Position numbers and translations under genes: made by a program
Part shown: piece by piece, positions 1-7,676 of the stretch
Layout: the number at the start of each line of letters is the position of its first letter
Numbering within the stretch: position 1 is the stretch's first letter
Source: an uncultured Verrucomicrobiota bacterium
GTDB lineage: Bacteria; Verrucomicrobiota; Kiritimatiellia; CAIVKH01
Length of the DNA stretch: 64,000 nucleotides
Assembly (NCBI GenBank): GCA_937996795.1
Contig: CALKUH010000050.1
Coordinates: forward strand, 17,088-81,087
Reading direction: 5' to 3'
The notes under the pieces: model-generated
What the model was told of the DNA's origin: nothing
What the model saw: only the letters and a program-made list of their open reading frames with translations
The model's database searches: none

Positions 1-77
1 CCCGCGCCCCCGCCACCGACGTCGCCTTCGTCTGGACCGGCGACCTGCTGCTGCGCGACGCCCCCGACACGCCGTAG
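1..77 (+). CDS. 3' end of an unidentified coding region (truncated by the window edge)
   Basis: Reading the frame that ends at the TAG at 75-77 gives 24 residues without a stop, ending in WTGDLLLRDAPDTP. The base composition fits a high-GC coding region and the next gene starts about 100 bases later on the same strand. Too little is present to name a product, and the start lies outside the window. It could also be chance read-through in GC-rich DNA. Confidence 0.4.
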   Translation, partial: RAPATDVAFVWTGDLLLRDAPDTP

Positions 78-90
78 CCGCGGCGAAAAA

Positions 91-136
91 TTACAGACGT
101 TGCAAACGCCGAAAAAACTTTTTACAGACGTTGCAA
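91..136. repeat. 15-base direct repeat TTACAGACGTTGCAA, two copies
   Basis: TTACAGACGTTGCAA occurs at 91-105 and again at 122-136, a 31-base period, in the gap between the partial gene and nth. The copies are separated by an A-rich stretch and followed directly by a CTCCCTGACACCC element. The function is unknown. Paired copies upstream of nth could be a binding site or a dispersed intergenic repeat. Confidence 0.75.
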
Positions 137-137
137 C

Positions 138-166
138 TTCCTCCCTGACACCCGGCACCTGAAACC
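138..166. repeat. Short intergenic repeat of the TGTCAGG type (copy 1)
   Basis: The 16 bases at 138-153 (TTCCTCCCTGACACCC) are identical to 32435-32450 in the gnd-MATE gap. The stretch continues as a degenerate heptamer series: on the other strand it reads GGTTTCAGG, TG, CCGGG, TGTCAGG. It is non-coding and lies just before the nth start. Confidence 0.6.
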
Positions 167-181
167 CTCCTCACCCCAAAA

Positions 182-805
182 ATGACCCGCACCGAACGCG
201 CGCAGTACGTCGGCCGCCGACTCGACGACTTTTTTCCGGACGTCGACGCGCCGCTCGCGCACGCCGACCCGTTTACGCTGCTCGTCGCGGTGATCCTCTC
301 GGCGCAGTGCACGGACAAGCGCGTGAACGAAATCACGCCGGCACTGTTTGCGCTCGCCGATACGCCGCAAAAAATGGCCGCGCTGCCGGTCGCCACGATC
401 CGCCGCATCATCCGCCCCTGCGGCCTCGCGCCCGCCAAGTCGAAGGCGATCCGCGCGACGGCGAAGCTGCTGCTGGAAAAGCATGACGGTGTGGTTCCGC
501 GCACATTCGAGGAGTTGGAGGCGCTGCCCGGCGTCGGCCACAAGACGGCGTCGGTCGTGATGAGCCAGGCGTTCGGCGAACACGCGTTCCCCGTGGATAC
601 GCACATCCACCGGATCGCGAAGCGGTGGAAGCTCACGCGCGGACGAAACGTCGTCGAGACCGAGCGCGATTTGAAAAAGCTGTTTCCGCCCGCCGACTGG
701 CACAAGCGCCACCTGCAAATCATCTTCTACGGCCGCGCCCACTGCACCGCGCGCGGGTGCGACGGCCGGCGCTGCCCGATCTGCAGCGAATTGCGGGCGC
801 AGTGA
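182..805 (+). CDS. nth: Endonuclease III (DNA glycosylase/AP lyase)
   Basis: This is a 207-residue base-excision-repair enzyme of the Nth/HhH-GPD family, which removes oxidised pyrimidines and cleaves the abasic strand. The hairpin-helix-hairpin reads LPGVGHKTA at about residues 115-123, with the expected catalytic Lys121. The conserved catalytic aspartate is Asp139 in VDTHIHR. The C-terminus carries Cys188, Cys193, Cys198 and Cys201. This is not the usual C-x6-C-x2-C-x5-C iron-sulfur loop: the spacing is x4, x4, x2 and nothing follows that could serve as the canonical last cysteine, so the cluster may be ligated differently. Length is normal for the family (about 210). The ATG at 182 is the first start after the intergenic repeats. 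It stands alone, followed by a TauE-like gene. Confidence 0.93.
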   Translation: MTRTERAQYVGRRLDDFFPDVDAPLAHADPFTLLVAVILSAQCTDKRVNEITPALFALADTPQKMAALPVATIRRIIRPCGLAPAKSKAIRATAKLLLEKHDGVVPRTFEELEALPGVGHKTASVVMSQAFGEHAFPVDTHIHRIAKRWKLTRGRNVVETERDLKKLFPPADWHKRHLQIIFYGRAHCTARGCDGRRCPICSELRAQ

Positions 806-860
806 TGCGCCGCCCCATTTGTCGCTTGCCCGGCGGCGGGGATCGGCTGAAGCTGTCCGC

Positions 861-1214
861 ATGGAACTGCTCGGGTACATCGCGATCGGGTTGGTGGCGG
901 GCGTGGCCAGCGGCTGTTTCGGCATCGGCGGCGGCGTGCTGATCGTGCCTGCGCTGATGCTGTTTTTTAAAGTGCCCTACACGGTGGCCGTCGGCACGTC
1001 GCTCGCACTGATCATCCCGATTTCCCTCGCGGGCACGCTCACGCACCAGAAATTCGGCGCCATCGACTGGCGCATTTTCACCGCCTGCGCGGTGGCGGGC
1101 GTGATCGGCGCGATCATCGGCGCGCTGCTGGTGCAGAAGGTGCCCGAGCTCTACGCGAAACGCGGCTTTGCGCTCTTCCTGCTCTACGCCGCGTGGCGGC
1201 TCTGGTTTAAATGA
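861..1214 (+). CDS. Half-length TauE/SafE-family membrane protein
   Basis: A 117-residue integral membrane protein resembling one half of the TauE/SafE (DUF81) permease family, whose members carry sulfite, sulfoacetate or other organosulfur anions across the inner membrane. The first helix ends in the glycine-rich family motif (GCFGIGGGVLIVPAL, about residues 18-32), followed by three more hydrophobic helices and GTSLALIIP. Normal members have about 250 residues and two such halves; this one has a single half and would have to dimerise if functional. The ATG at 861 is preferred because it begins directly before the first helix; an upstream TTG at 819 adds only a non-membrane extension. The stop overlaps the start of the TatD gene by four bases (ATGA), so the two are translationally coupled. 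Substrate unknown. Confidence 0.8.
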   Translation: MELLGYIAIGLVAGVASGCFGIGGGVLIVPALMLFFKVPYTVAVGTSLALIIPISLAGTLTHQKFGAIDWRIFTACAVAGVIGAIIGALLVQKVPELYAKRGFALFLLYAAWRLWFK

Positions 1215-2011
1215 ACAGGCTCTACGACGCGCACAATCACCTGCAGGATGAGCGGTTTGACGGGCGGCGCGGGGCGTTGGTGGACGCGGCGCGCGCGGCG
1301 GGCGTGGTCCGCATGGTGGTCAACGGGTCGGGCGTGGACGACTGGCCCGCGGTCGCGGCCCTCGCGCAGCGCCATCCTGGTTTCGTGCAGCCGAGCTTCG
1401 GCGTGCATCCGTGGTACGTGCACGAGCAGCCCGCGGACTGGCCGGAGCGGTTGCGCGGGTGGCTGAAGGATTTTCCGGAAGCGGGCGTCGGCGAAATCGG
1501 ATTGGACCGCTGGAAGCCGGGCCTGCCGTGGGACGGCCAGCCGGAGGCGTTCGAAGCGCAACTCCGCATCGCGGCGGAACTCGACCGCCCCGCGAGCATC
1601 CACTGCCTGCAGGCGTGGGGCCCGCTGGTGGAACAGTTGGAGCAGGCGCCGCGTCCCGCGCGCGGATTCCTGCTGCACAGCTACGGCGGGTCCGCCGACC
1701 TGCTCGCGCGGCTGTTGCCGCTCGGCGCGTATGTGTCGCTGCCGGGTTACTTCGCGCACGAACGGAAGGCGCGCCAGCGCGAGACCTTCCGCCGCGTGCC
1801 GGGCGAGCGCCTGTTGATCGAAACCGATGCGCCCGACCAGCTGCTGCCGCCGGAGCGCGTGACGCATCCGCTCGCCGACGGCGCCGGCCAGCCGCTGAAC
1901 CACCCCGCGAACCTCGCCGCCGTGTACGCCTTCGCCGCCGAGTTGCTCGGCCGCCCGCTGCCGGACCTCGCCGCGCAGGTGGAAGTAAATTTCCAGCGTC
2001 TGTTCGGGTGA
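1211..2011 (+). CDS. TatD-family metal-dependent hydrolase
   Basis: A 266-residue amidohydrolase-fold protein of the TatD/YcfH family (metal-dependent DNases or phosphoesterases). Metal ligands are visible in order: His8 and His10 (DAHNH), Glu95 (GEIGLD), His131 (SIHCLQAW), His156 (LLHSYGG) and Asp206 (LIETDAPD). Length and motif spacing are normal. The start overlaps the stop of the half-length TauE gene by four bases, so the two are co-translated, though no functional link is obvious. It converges on tcdA; the 46-base gap contains one copy of the ACCACGGAGAC motif found as a longer inverted element near 10.4 kb. The exact substrate of this branch cannot be read from sequence. Confidence 0.88.
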   Translation: MNRLYDAHNHLQDERFDGRRGALVDAARAAGVVRMVVNGSGVDDWPAVAALAQRHPGFVQPSFGVHPWYVHEQPADWPERLRGWLKDFPEAGVGEIGLDRWKPGLPWDGQPEAFEAQLRIAAELDRPASIHCLQAWGPLVEQLEQAPRPARGFLLHSYGGSADLLARLLPLGAYVSLPGYFAHERKARQRETFRRVPGERLLIETDAPDQLLPPERVTHPLADGAGQPLNHPANLAAVYAFAAELLGRPLPDLAAQVEVNFQRLFG

Positions 2012-2057
2012 GGGGAGAAGATGTACCACGGAGACGTCTGCGCGGAAGGCTTCGTAG

Positions 2058-2837
2058 TTATTTCCCCTCCTCGCGCGCCAGCGTGCGCACCACGACACCG
2101 GCGGCGTGGAAGCCGAAGACGGCGGTGACGAAGACGGCGGAGCCGAGGCGGCCTTCGCACACCGGGCCGTCCGTGGCGTCGCCGATCGGCGACGCGGGTT
2201 CCGGCTCCGCGCACACCTGCGCCTCGATCACCGGCTCGGGCGAGAACACGCACGGAATGCCCATCGGCTTGTTGCCGCGGCCGGGCAGGCCGTAGTGCTT
2301 GCGCAGTTTCTTGCGGACGAACATCAGCAGGCGATCGTGGTGCACGCGCGCGAGGTCCGCCACCTGCACCTGCGACGGGTCGAGCTTGCCCGCGGCGGCG
2401 CCGCAGCAGACGACGGGAATCTTCCGCGCGAGGCAGTTCCCGATCAACGTCGCTTTCGCCATCACGCCATCCACGCAATCGACGACGAAATCGAACGGCT
2501 CGTCGAACGGCCTGGCCTCGTCGTTCCGGTGGAAGAATTCCGCGCGGACACGGACCTGGCAGTCGGGGTTGATCGCCGTGACGCGCGCGGCCATGACCTC
2601 CGCCTTCGGCCTGCCGACCGCGTCGAGCACGGCGTGGAGCTGGCGGTTCGTGTTCGACACGCAGACATCGTCGCCGTCCATCAGCGTCATCGCGCCGACG
2701 CCCGACCGCGCGAGCGCCTCGACGACCCACGACCCGACGCCGCCGAGCCCGACCACGAGCACCCGCGCCCGCGCGAGCCGCGCGAGGCCGCCGGGGCCGA
2801 TCAGCCGCTCAAATCCGGAGAAACGTGGGGGAATCAT
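2058..2837 (-). CDS. tcdA: ThiF/E1-like tRNA threonylcarbamoyladenosine dehydratase
   Basis: A 259-residue E1-superfamily ATP-dependent enzyme that best matches TcdA (CsdL/YgdL), which cyclises N6-threonylcarbamoyladenosine in tRNA. The nucleotide-binding loop is GLGGVGS at about residues 30-36, followed by DGDDV (54-58) and NTNRQ (62-66), which place ATP. FERLIGPGG near the N-terminus and the RKKLRKHYG stretch late in the protein are typical of TcdA rather than of MoeB or ThiF, and I see no rhodanese domain. The ATG at 2837 is preferred because the family signature begins immediately after it; an upstream TTG at 2882 would add unrelated residues. It is divergent from gcvT with a gap of about 80 bases. 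Confidence 0.85.
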   Translation of the reverse strand: MIPPRFSGFERLIGPGGLARLARARVLVVGLGGVGSWVVEALARSGVGAMTLMDGDDVCVSNTNRQLHAVLDAVGRPKAEVMAARVTAINPDCQVRVRAEFFHRNDEARPFDEPFDFVVDCVDGVMAKATLIGNCLARKIPVVCCGAAAGKLDPSQVQVADLARVHHDRLLMFVRKKLRKHYGLPGRGNKPMGIPCVFSPEPVIEAQVCAEPEPASPIGDATDGPVCEGRLGSAVFVTAVFGFHAAGVVVRTLAREEGK

Positions 2838-2920
2838 GGCCGCGGCAAGACAAGCGAATCCGGCGCTCGGTTGGCAAATCAAAATTGGAAAATGGCCCCG
2901 CCCTCCCCTACACTCGATCC

Positions 2921-4000
2921 ATGCGCACTCCTCTCTACGATACCCACGTCGCCCTCAACGCCCGCATGGCCCCGTTCGGCGGGTGGGACATGCCGATCCA
3001 ATACGAAGGCATCCTCGCGGAACACGCGTGGACGCGCACGCGCACGTCGGTGTTCGACATCTGCCACATGGGCGAATTCGAGTTGCGCGGACCGTCGGCC
3101 CAGGCGGACCTGGAGCGGCTGCTGACGCAGAACATCGCGACGATTGCGGTGGGCCAGGCGCGCTACGGCTACCTGCTGCGCGACGACGGCGGGTGCCTCG
3201 ACGACCTGACGTGCTACCGGTTCGGCCCCGATCATTTCTGGCTGATCGTGAACGCCGCGACGTGCGCGGATGACGCGGCGTGGATCCGGGAGCGCTGCTC
3301 GGCCGGCACCCGCTTTGAGGACATTTCCCCGCGCATCGCGAAGCTCGACGTGCAGGGGCCGCGCGCGAAGGAGGATCTGGAGTCCGCGTTCGGTGTGAAG
3401 CTGCCGGACTTGAAATATTTCCGGTTCGCGCAGGTGGAGCTGGGCGGCGTGCCGGTGGTGTTGAGTCGCACGGGGTACACAGGCGAATTTGGGTATGAAC
3501 TGTATTTCCCGATGGAGCACGCGCTCGCGTTCTGGCAGCGGATCACGGCCGGCGGCGCGATCAAGCCCGCGGGGCTGGGCGCGCGCGACACATTGCGCCT
3601 GGAGGCGGGCTATCCGCTCTACGGCCACGAGATGGGCCTCGAGCGCACGCCCGTCGCGGCGGCGCGCGGGTCGTTCATGGACTTCAAGAAGACGTTCATC
3701 GGCTCCGCTGCGTGTGTCCGCGATCGCGACGCCGGCTGCGCGCGCTACCTGTGCGGCATCCGCCTGAACGGCAAACGCGCCGCGCGCGCACACGACAAGG
3801 TCATGCAGGGGGACCGCGTCGTCGGCGAGGTCACCAGCGGATCGCTGGCGCCCAGCTTGAACACCGCCGTGGCGCTGGCCTATGTGGACGCCGCGCTCAC
3901 CGCGCCGGGTTCCGCGCTGGAGATCGACGTGCGCGGCACGCGCCTGCCGGGCGCCGTGGTGGCGCTGCCGTTCTACAAGGACGGCACCGCGCGTCGGTAA
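2921..4000 (+). CDS. gcvT: Glycine cleavage system aminomethyltransferase (T protein)
   Basis: This 359-residue protein transfers the aminomethyl carbon from the lipoylated H protein to tetrahydrofolate, releasing ammonia. It starts with the family N-terminus LYDTHVALNARMAPFGGWDMP and contains GYTGEFGYELY and GLGARDTLRLEAGYPLYGHEM, both typical of GcvT and its folate pocket, plus the C-terminal barrel with VVGEVTSGSLAPSL. Length is normal (about 360). The ATG at 2921 is chosen because the family N-terminus begins there. Genes for the P and H proteins are not adjacent; downstream is a convergent secreted-protein gene, so this is an isolated gcvT. A related folate-dependent transferase is the only serious alternative. 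Confidence 0.93.
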   Translation: MRTPLYDTHVALNARMAPFGGWDMPIQYEGILAEHAWTRTRTSVFDICHMGEFELRGPSAQADLERLLTQNIATIAVGQARYGYLLRDDGGCLDDLTCYRFGPDHFWLIVNAATCADDAAWIRERCSAGTRFEDISPRIAKLDVQGPRAKEDLESAFGVKLPDLKYFRFAQVELGGVPVVLSRTGYTGEFGYELYFPMEHALAFWQRITAGGAIKPAGLGARDTLRLEAGYPLYGHEMGLERTPVAAARGSFMDFKKTFIGSAACVRDRDAGCARYLCGIRLNGKRAARAHDKVMQGDRVVGEVTSGSLAPSLNTAVALAYVDAALTAPGSALEIDVRGTRLPGAVVALPFYKDGTARR

Positions 4001-4015
4001 CGGCCGCGCACCGCG

Positions 4016-4951
4016 CTACTGTTTGCTCGCGCTGAAGGAGCCCGAGTAGGTCACGGCGCCGGCGGCGGAGGTGGCGCTGCCGGAGATCTGGCCGAAGACG
4101 TTGTTGTTCACCCAGGACCCGTTGTAGGTGATGACGCCGTTCGTGCCGCCGCCGCTGACCTGCGCGGTGAAGGTGAACTGGTTGTTATTCAGCGGCGAGG
4201 TGAGCTGCTGGCCGGGGCGGATCGTGTCGCTGAAGACCACCTGGTTGGCGCCGATCAGGAGCGTAAACGATTCGCCGTCGCAGGTCGTGGGCTGGCCTTC
4301 GGGCGAGGTGCAGGTGGTGACCGTTCCGGCATAGGTCCCCGGCGCATTCGTGGAGGAATCGCCGCCGCCCCCTCCTCCGCCATTGTCATCGTCATCGCCG
4401 CCACCACCCCCGCCGCCGCTTTCGGAAATTGCATAGGCGCCGCCCAGCACGAGGACCGCGCCGCCGGCGACGAGGGCGGGTGTTTTCCATGACGCCTCAC
4501 CGCTGCTCGAATCGGAAACGGGAATCACCGGCGCGGGGCCGGCGGGCGCGGGCGGTGGCGGGCTCGCGGCCACCGGGCGTTCGGACGGGCGCGGCTCGCG
4601 GAACTTCACCTCGTACCACGGCGTCTCGACCAGCGCGCCGTCGGCGTCCTGCGCCTCAATGTAGTACGAGACGCTTTCCACGCCGCCGAGCAGGTTGGCC
4701 TCGATCGTGCCGACATAGAACCCGAGGCCGGTGCTTTTCATCGACACGCGGAACGGCGCGGCGTCGCGGAAGAGCGCGTAGTAGAGCGTGACCGACTGGG
4801 GCGTTGACGCGCCCGTGATCTTGGCCTTCATCGTCAGCGGTTGCCCCTTGAGCGCGAACGGAATCGGGTCGTGGGTGATGACGAGGCTCGCGGCGTGGGC
4901 GGATGACGCGAGCGCGCAGGCCAGCGAAAGAGCGCAAATCAGCAAACGCAT
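4016..4951 (-). CDS. Secreted or anchored protein with a Gly/Asp-rich linker, function unknown
   Basis: A 311-residue exported protein. Residues 1-20 form a signal peptide ending in SAHA. Residues about 21-125 look like a beta-sandwich (ALFRDAAPFRVSMKST, VSYYIEAQDADG) of the kind seen in outer-membrane and cell-surface proteins of this group. A proline-rich linker follows, then one hydrophobic helix (ALVAGGAVLVLGGAYAI) and a run of glycines and aspartates. The C-terminal 100 residues are Thr/Ser/Asn-rich beta strands that include a Cys pair (TCTSPEGQPTTCDG). The single internal membrane segment between two beta domains is unusual. It converges on gcvT with 15 bases between stops. I do not recognise a family. 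Confidence 0.65.
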   Translation of the reverse strand: MRLLICALSLACALASSAHAASLVITHDPIPFALKGQPLTMKAKITGASTPQSVTLYYALFRDAAPFRVSMKSTGLGFYVGTIEANLLGGVESVSYYIEAQDADGALVETPWYEVKFREPRPSERPVAASPPPPAPAGPAPVIPVSDSSSGEASWKTPALVAGGAVLVLGGAYAISESGGGGGGGDDDDNGGGGGGGDSSTNAPGTYAGTVTTCTSPEGQPTTCDGESFTLLIGANQVVFSDTIRPGQQLTSPLNNNQFTFTAQVSGGGTNGVITYNGSWVNNNVFGQISGSATSAAGAVTYSGSFSASKQ

Positions 4952-5059
4952 GAGGGAACCTTTCGGATGAATACGCGCTACTCTGTGCCAGATTCGCGCG
5001 CGGATGCCAGCGGAAAGAGGAAGCGGGAGTGTTCTTCAACCTAGAGTTCAGAATCGGAC

Positions 5060-5180
5060 GACAGGATTAACGGGATGAACAGGATGGGGTTGCGTCGGAA
5101 TGGGCGTTCGCCACGCGCGTGAAGCCTGCGCACGATACAACCGGTTCCGCGTCAATCCCGTATATCCTGCCCATCCTGTC
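5060..5180. repeat. Inverted pair of ACAGGAT-type nine-base repeats
   Basis: At 5060-5088 ACAGGAT/CGGGAT units recur every nine bases on the plus strand (GACAGGATTAACGGGAT, then GAACAGGAT). At 5153-5180 the same series occurs inverted (GACAGGATGGGCAGGAT on the minus strand). The two arms flank about 65 bases of unremarkable sequence. They lie in the 247-base gap between the 4016-4951 gene and the end of the TPR membrane protein, and nothing else is recognisable there. The element could fold as a hairpin in RNA from either strand. Confidence 0.65.
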
Positions 5181-5198
5181 AAAATGCTCCTTTTATGC

Positions 5199-6746
5199 TC
5201 AGAAGCGCCCCAACGGGTCGCGGCGCCGGGCCTGTTCGGCGGCATGCAGCGCCTCCTCGCGGCGGCCGGCGAGTTCAAGGGCGACGGCGAGGTTGGCCCA
5301 GGCCTCGGCCTTGTCCGGACGCCGCGTGACGGCGGCTTGCAGGCGCGTGATCGCGGCGCCGGTGTCGCCGCGGCGACCGTCCATGACGGCGAGGTTCACC
5401 AGGGCGGTGACATCCTGCGGGTTGAGTTCGTCGGCGCGGGCGAGAAGCTGCGCGGCGATGTCGTCCGCGCCATCGGCGAGCGCGTCAAGGCCGAGCCCGA
5501 CGTGGGCGCGCGCGCTGTGCGGTTCCACTTTGAAGGTGGACGCCCACAGGGCGCCGTCGCTGCGCCAGTCCGGCAGCCGCAGCTGGTGCAGCAGCAGGAA
5601 CGTCACGACCAGCGCCGCGAGGCCGCGCCGCACGACGCGGTCGCCCATCGGCATTGCCGCGGGCAGCAGGGCGAAGCCGGCGATCAGCGCGTAGGCGTAG
5701 CGGTCGGCCATCGGGTTGTGCAGCGGGATGAGATTCGACACCGGCGCGAACGCGATGAGCAGCCAGCCGAGCCCGAGCGCGGCGAGCGGCTGGCGCGCGC
5801 GCAGGAAGAACGCCAGCCCGGGCGTGGCGAGGGTGACGATGACACCTGCGAGGAAACGCGGGTCGAACGCGCCGGACACCGGCGCGACGATACGGTCCGC
5901 GCAGAGCGGCCACGGCGCGACAAGCAGCTTGGCGTAGTGCGCGAACAGCCAGGGCGCGGTCCACACGGTCTCCGCGCCGCGCAGCGAGAGCCCGTTCCAC
6001 ACCTCGCTGCCCAGCGCCTGCGGCGCGCGCGCGGCGAACAGCCAGGCGAGCCAGCCCAGCGCGACGAGCGGCAACAGGGCGTAGCCGATCGCGCCGCCCT
6101 TCGTCGCGGGGCGCTCGCGCGGGAAGCACCAGCAGATCCAGCCGATGAGGACCGGCAGCACGGCGGCGCTTTCCTTCGCGCCCAGCGCGAACAGCAGCGC
6201 GAGGACCTGGAGTGGCGCGCGCACGAGCGTGCGGCGGATCGGCATGGCCGCGAGCGCGACGCACATCCAGAACAGCGACAGCGTGTCCTCGCGATAGGAC
6301 GGCAGTTGCACGGCTTCGAGCCCGAGCGGGTGGATCGCGAACAGCGCCGCCGCGACCAGCGCGCGCCCGCGCGCCGACGGGTCGCCGTGCCGCCGCAACA
6401 CCCCGCGCAGCCAGCCGAACAGCAACAGCGTGCACCCGGCGTGCAGCGCGAGGTTCGTGAGGCGGAAGTGCCACGCCTCGCGCGCGCCCCACGCGCGGTC
6501 CAGCAGGACGGAGGCGAGCAGCGCCGGCCGCTGCCCGTCGAGCACCACCGGATCGCGCACCGTCTGCAACGTCAACACGCGCGCCCACGCATCCGGCGCG
6601 GCAAGAAACGCATTCTCCTTCAGCGCCCCGTGGTCGTCATAGACAAACCCATAAAACAGCCCCGGAAGATACGGAACGATCGCGAGCAGCAACAGCGCCA
6701 CCACCGACAGGCCGCCCGGCGCGCGTCTGGGGGTCTCGGATGGCAT
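5199..6746 (-). CDS. TMTC-like multispan membrane protein with C-terminal TPRs
   Basis: A 515-residue integral membrane protein with about ten hydrophobic segments followed by a soluble tetratricopeptide region. The first loop carries FVYDDHG (Asp38-Asp39), in the place of the acidic metal/donor site of GT-C glycosyltransferases, and HPLGLEAVQLPSYREDTLSLF matches the conserved loop of the TMTC/DUF1736 family. From about residue 410 there are TPR-like helices (ARAHVGLGLDALADG, TALVNLAVMDGRRGD, AEAWANLAVALELAGR). Predicted role: transfer of a lipid-linked sugar to exported protein or glycan, by analogy only. It lies three bases downstream of era and is probably co-transcribed with era and the MBL nuclease. 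Confidence 0.78.
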   Translation of the reverse strand: MPSETPRRAPGGLSVVALLLLAIVPYLPGLFYGFVYDDHGALKENAFLAAPDAWARVLTLQTVRDPVVLDGQRPALLASVLLDRAWGAREAWHFRLTNLALHAGCTLLLFGWLRGVLRRHGDPSARGRALVAAALFAIHPLGLEAVQLPSYREDTLSLFWMCVALAAMPIRRTLVRAPLQVLALLFALGAKESAAVLPVLIGWICWCFPRERPATKGGAIGYALLPLVALGWLAWLFAARAPQALGSEVWNGLSLRGAETVWTAPWLFAHYAKLLVAPWPLCADRIVAPVSGAFDPRFLAGVIVTLATPGLAFFLRARQPLAALGLGWLLIAFAPVSNLIPLHNPMADRYAYALIAGFALLPAAMPMGDRVVRRGLAALVVTFLLLHQLRLPDWRSDGALWASTFKVEPHSARAHVGLGLDALADGADDIAAQLLARADELNPQDVTALVNLAVMDGRRGDTGAAITRLQAAVTRRPDKAEAWANLAVALELAGRREEALHAAEQARRRDPLGRF

Positions 6747-6749
6747 GGA

Positions 6750-7676
6750 CTACCGCACGTAGCCGAATTTTTTCAGGAGCCAGAAGTTGCGGTCCCACTT
6801 GGGTTCGACCTTCACCCAGAGTTTGACGCGGACGGGTTTGCCGAACCAGGTGGCGAGTTCGCCTTCGGAGGAGCGTGTCACCTTGCGCAGCAATCGGCCT
6901 TTTTCGCCGATGACGATGCCTTTTTGGGAGAATTTCTGGACGTAGATCGTGGCCTGCACGCTCCACGGCTCCGTCGTGTCGTCGAGCTCCTCGACGGACA
7001 CGGCGATCGCGTGCGGCAACTCCTCGCGCAGCACGCCGAAGAGTTTTTCGCGGATGACGTCGGCGATGGCCAGCTTGCGGGGATAATCCGTGAGCACGTC
7101 CTCGGGGAACAGCAGCGGGCCTTCCGGCACCTGCGCGAAGAGCGTGGCGGTCAGCGCGTCGAGCCCCTCGCCTTTCTCCGCCGAGGCCTCCAGCCACACC
7201 GGGTCGGGCCGTTCCACCGCGTCGGCCGGGCGCTGGGCGGGCCACGCCTCGCGCAGCGCGGCGGCGCAGGCGCCGCCGAGGTCCATCTTGTTCAACACGG
7301 CGACGACGGGCAGCGTCTCGCGCTGCAATTTCTTCATCCAGCCGAGGTCCTCGTCGCGCGGCGGCTGGCTCGCGTCGAGCACGAGCAGCGCGACGTCGGC
7401 GCCCTCCGCCGCGCCGCGCGCCATCTGGTTCATCACGCGTCCGAGATCGCCCACGGCCTTGTGCACGCCGGGCGTGTCGTGGAACACGAGCTGGCCGCGC
7501 GGTTCGGTGAGGATGCCGCGCACGACGTTGCGTGTCGTCTGCGCGACGGGCGAGACGATGCTCACCTTTTCGCCGAGGATCGCGTTCAGCAGCGACGACT
7601 TGCCGACATTCGCGCGGCCGACCAGCGCGATGATGCCGGCGCGGGACTGCGTTGCGGGTTCGGGGGTATCGCTCAC
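6750..7676 (-). CDS. era: GTPase Era
   Basis: A 308-residue GTPase for 16S rRNA processing and 30S subunit maturation. The G1 loop is GRANVGKSS (about 20-28), G2 is in QTTRN (46-50), G3 is DTPG (67-70) followed by VHK, and G4 is NKMD (129-132). The C-terminal KH domain includes EKGRLLRKV, as usual in Era. The GTG at 7676 is chosen because the native Era N-terminus starts there and it overlaps the stop of the upstream MBL gene by four bases (GTGA); the open frame runs further upstream but that part is antisense to conserved MBL sequence. It is three bases from the next gene, so a three-gene operon is likely. Confidence 0.95.
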   Translation of the reverse strand: MSDTPEPATQSRAGIIALVGRANVGKSSLLNAILGEKVSIVSPVAQTTRNVVRGILTEPRGQLVFHDTPGVHKAVGDLGRVMNQMARGAAEGADVALLVLDASQPPRDEDLGWMKKLQRETLPVVAVLNKMDLGGACAAALREAWPAQRPADAVERPDPVWLEASAEKGEGLDALTATLFAQVPEGPLLFPEDVLTDYPRKLAIADVIREKLFGVLREELPHAIAVSVEELDDTTEPWSVQATIYVQKFSQKGIVIGEKGRLLRKVTRSSEGELATWFGKPVRVKLWVKVEPKWDRNFWLLKKFGYVR

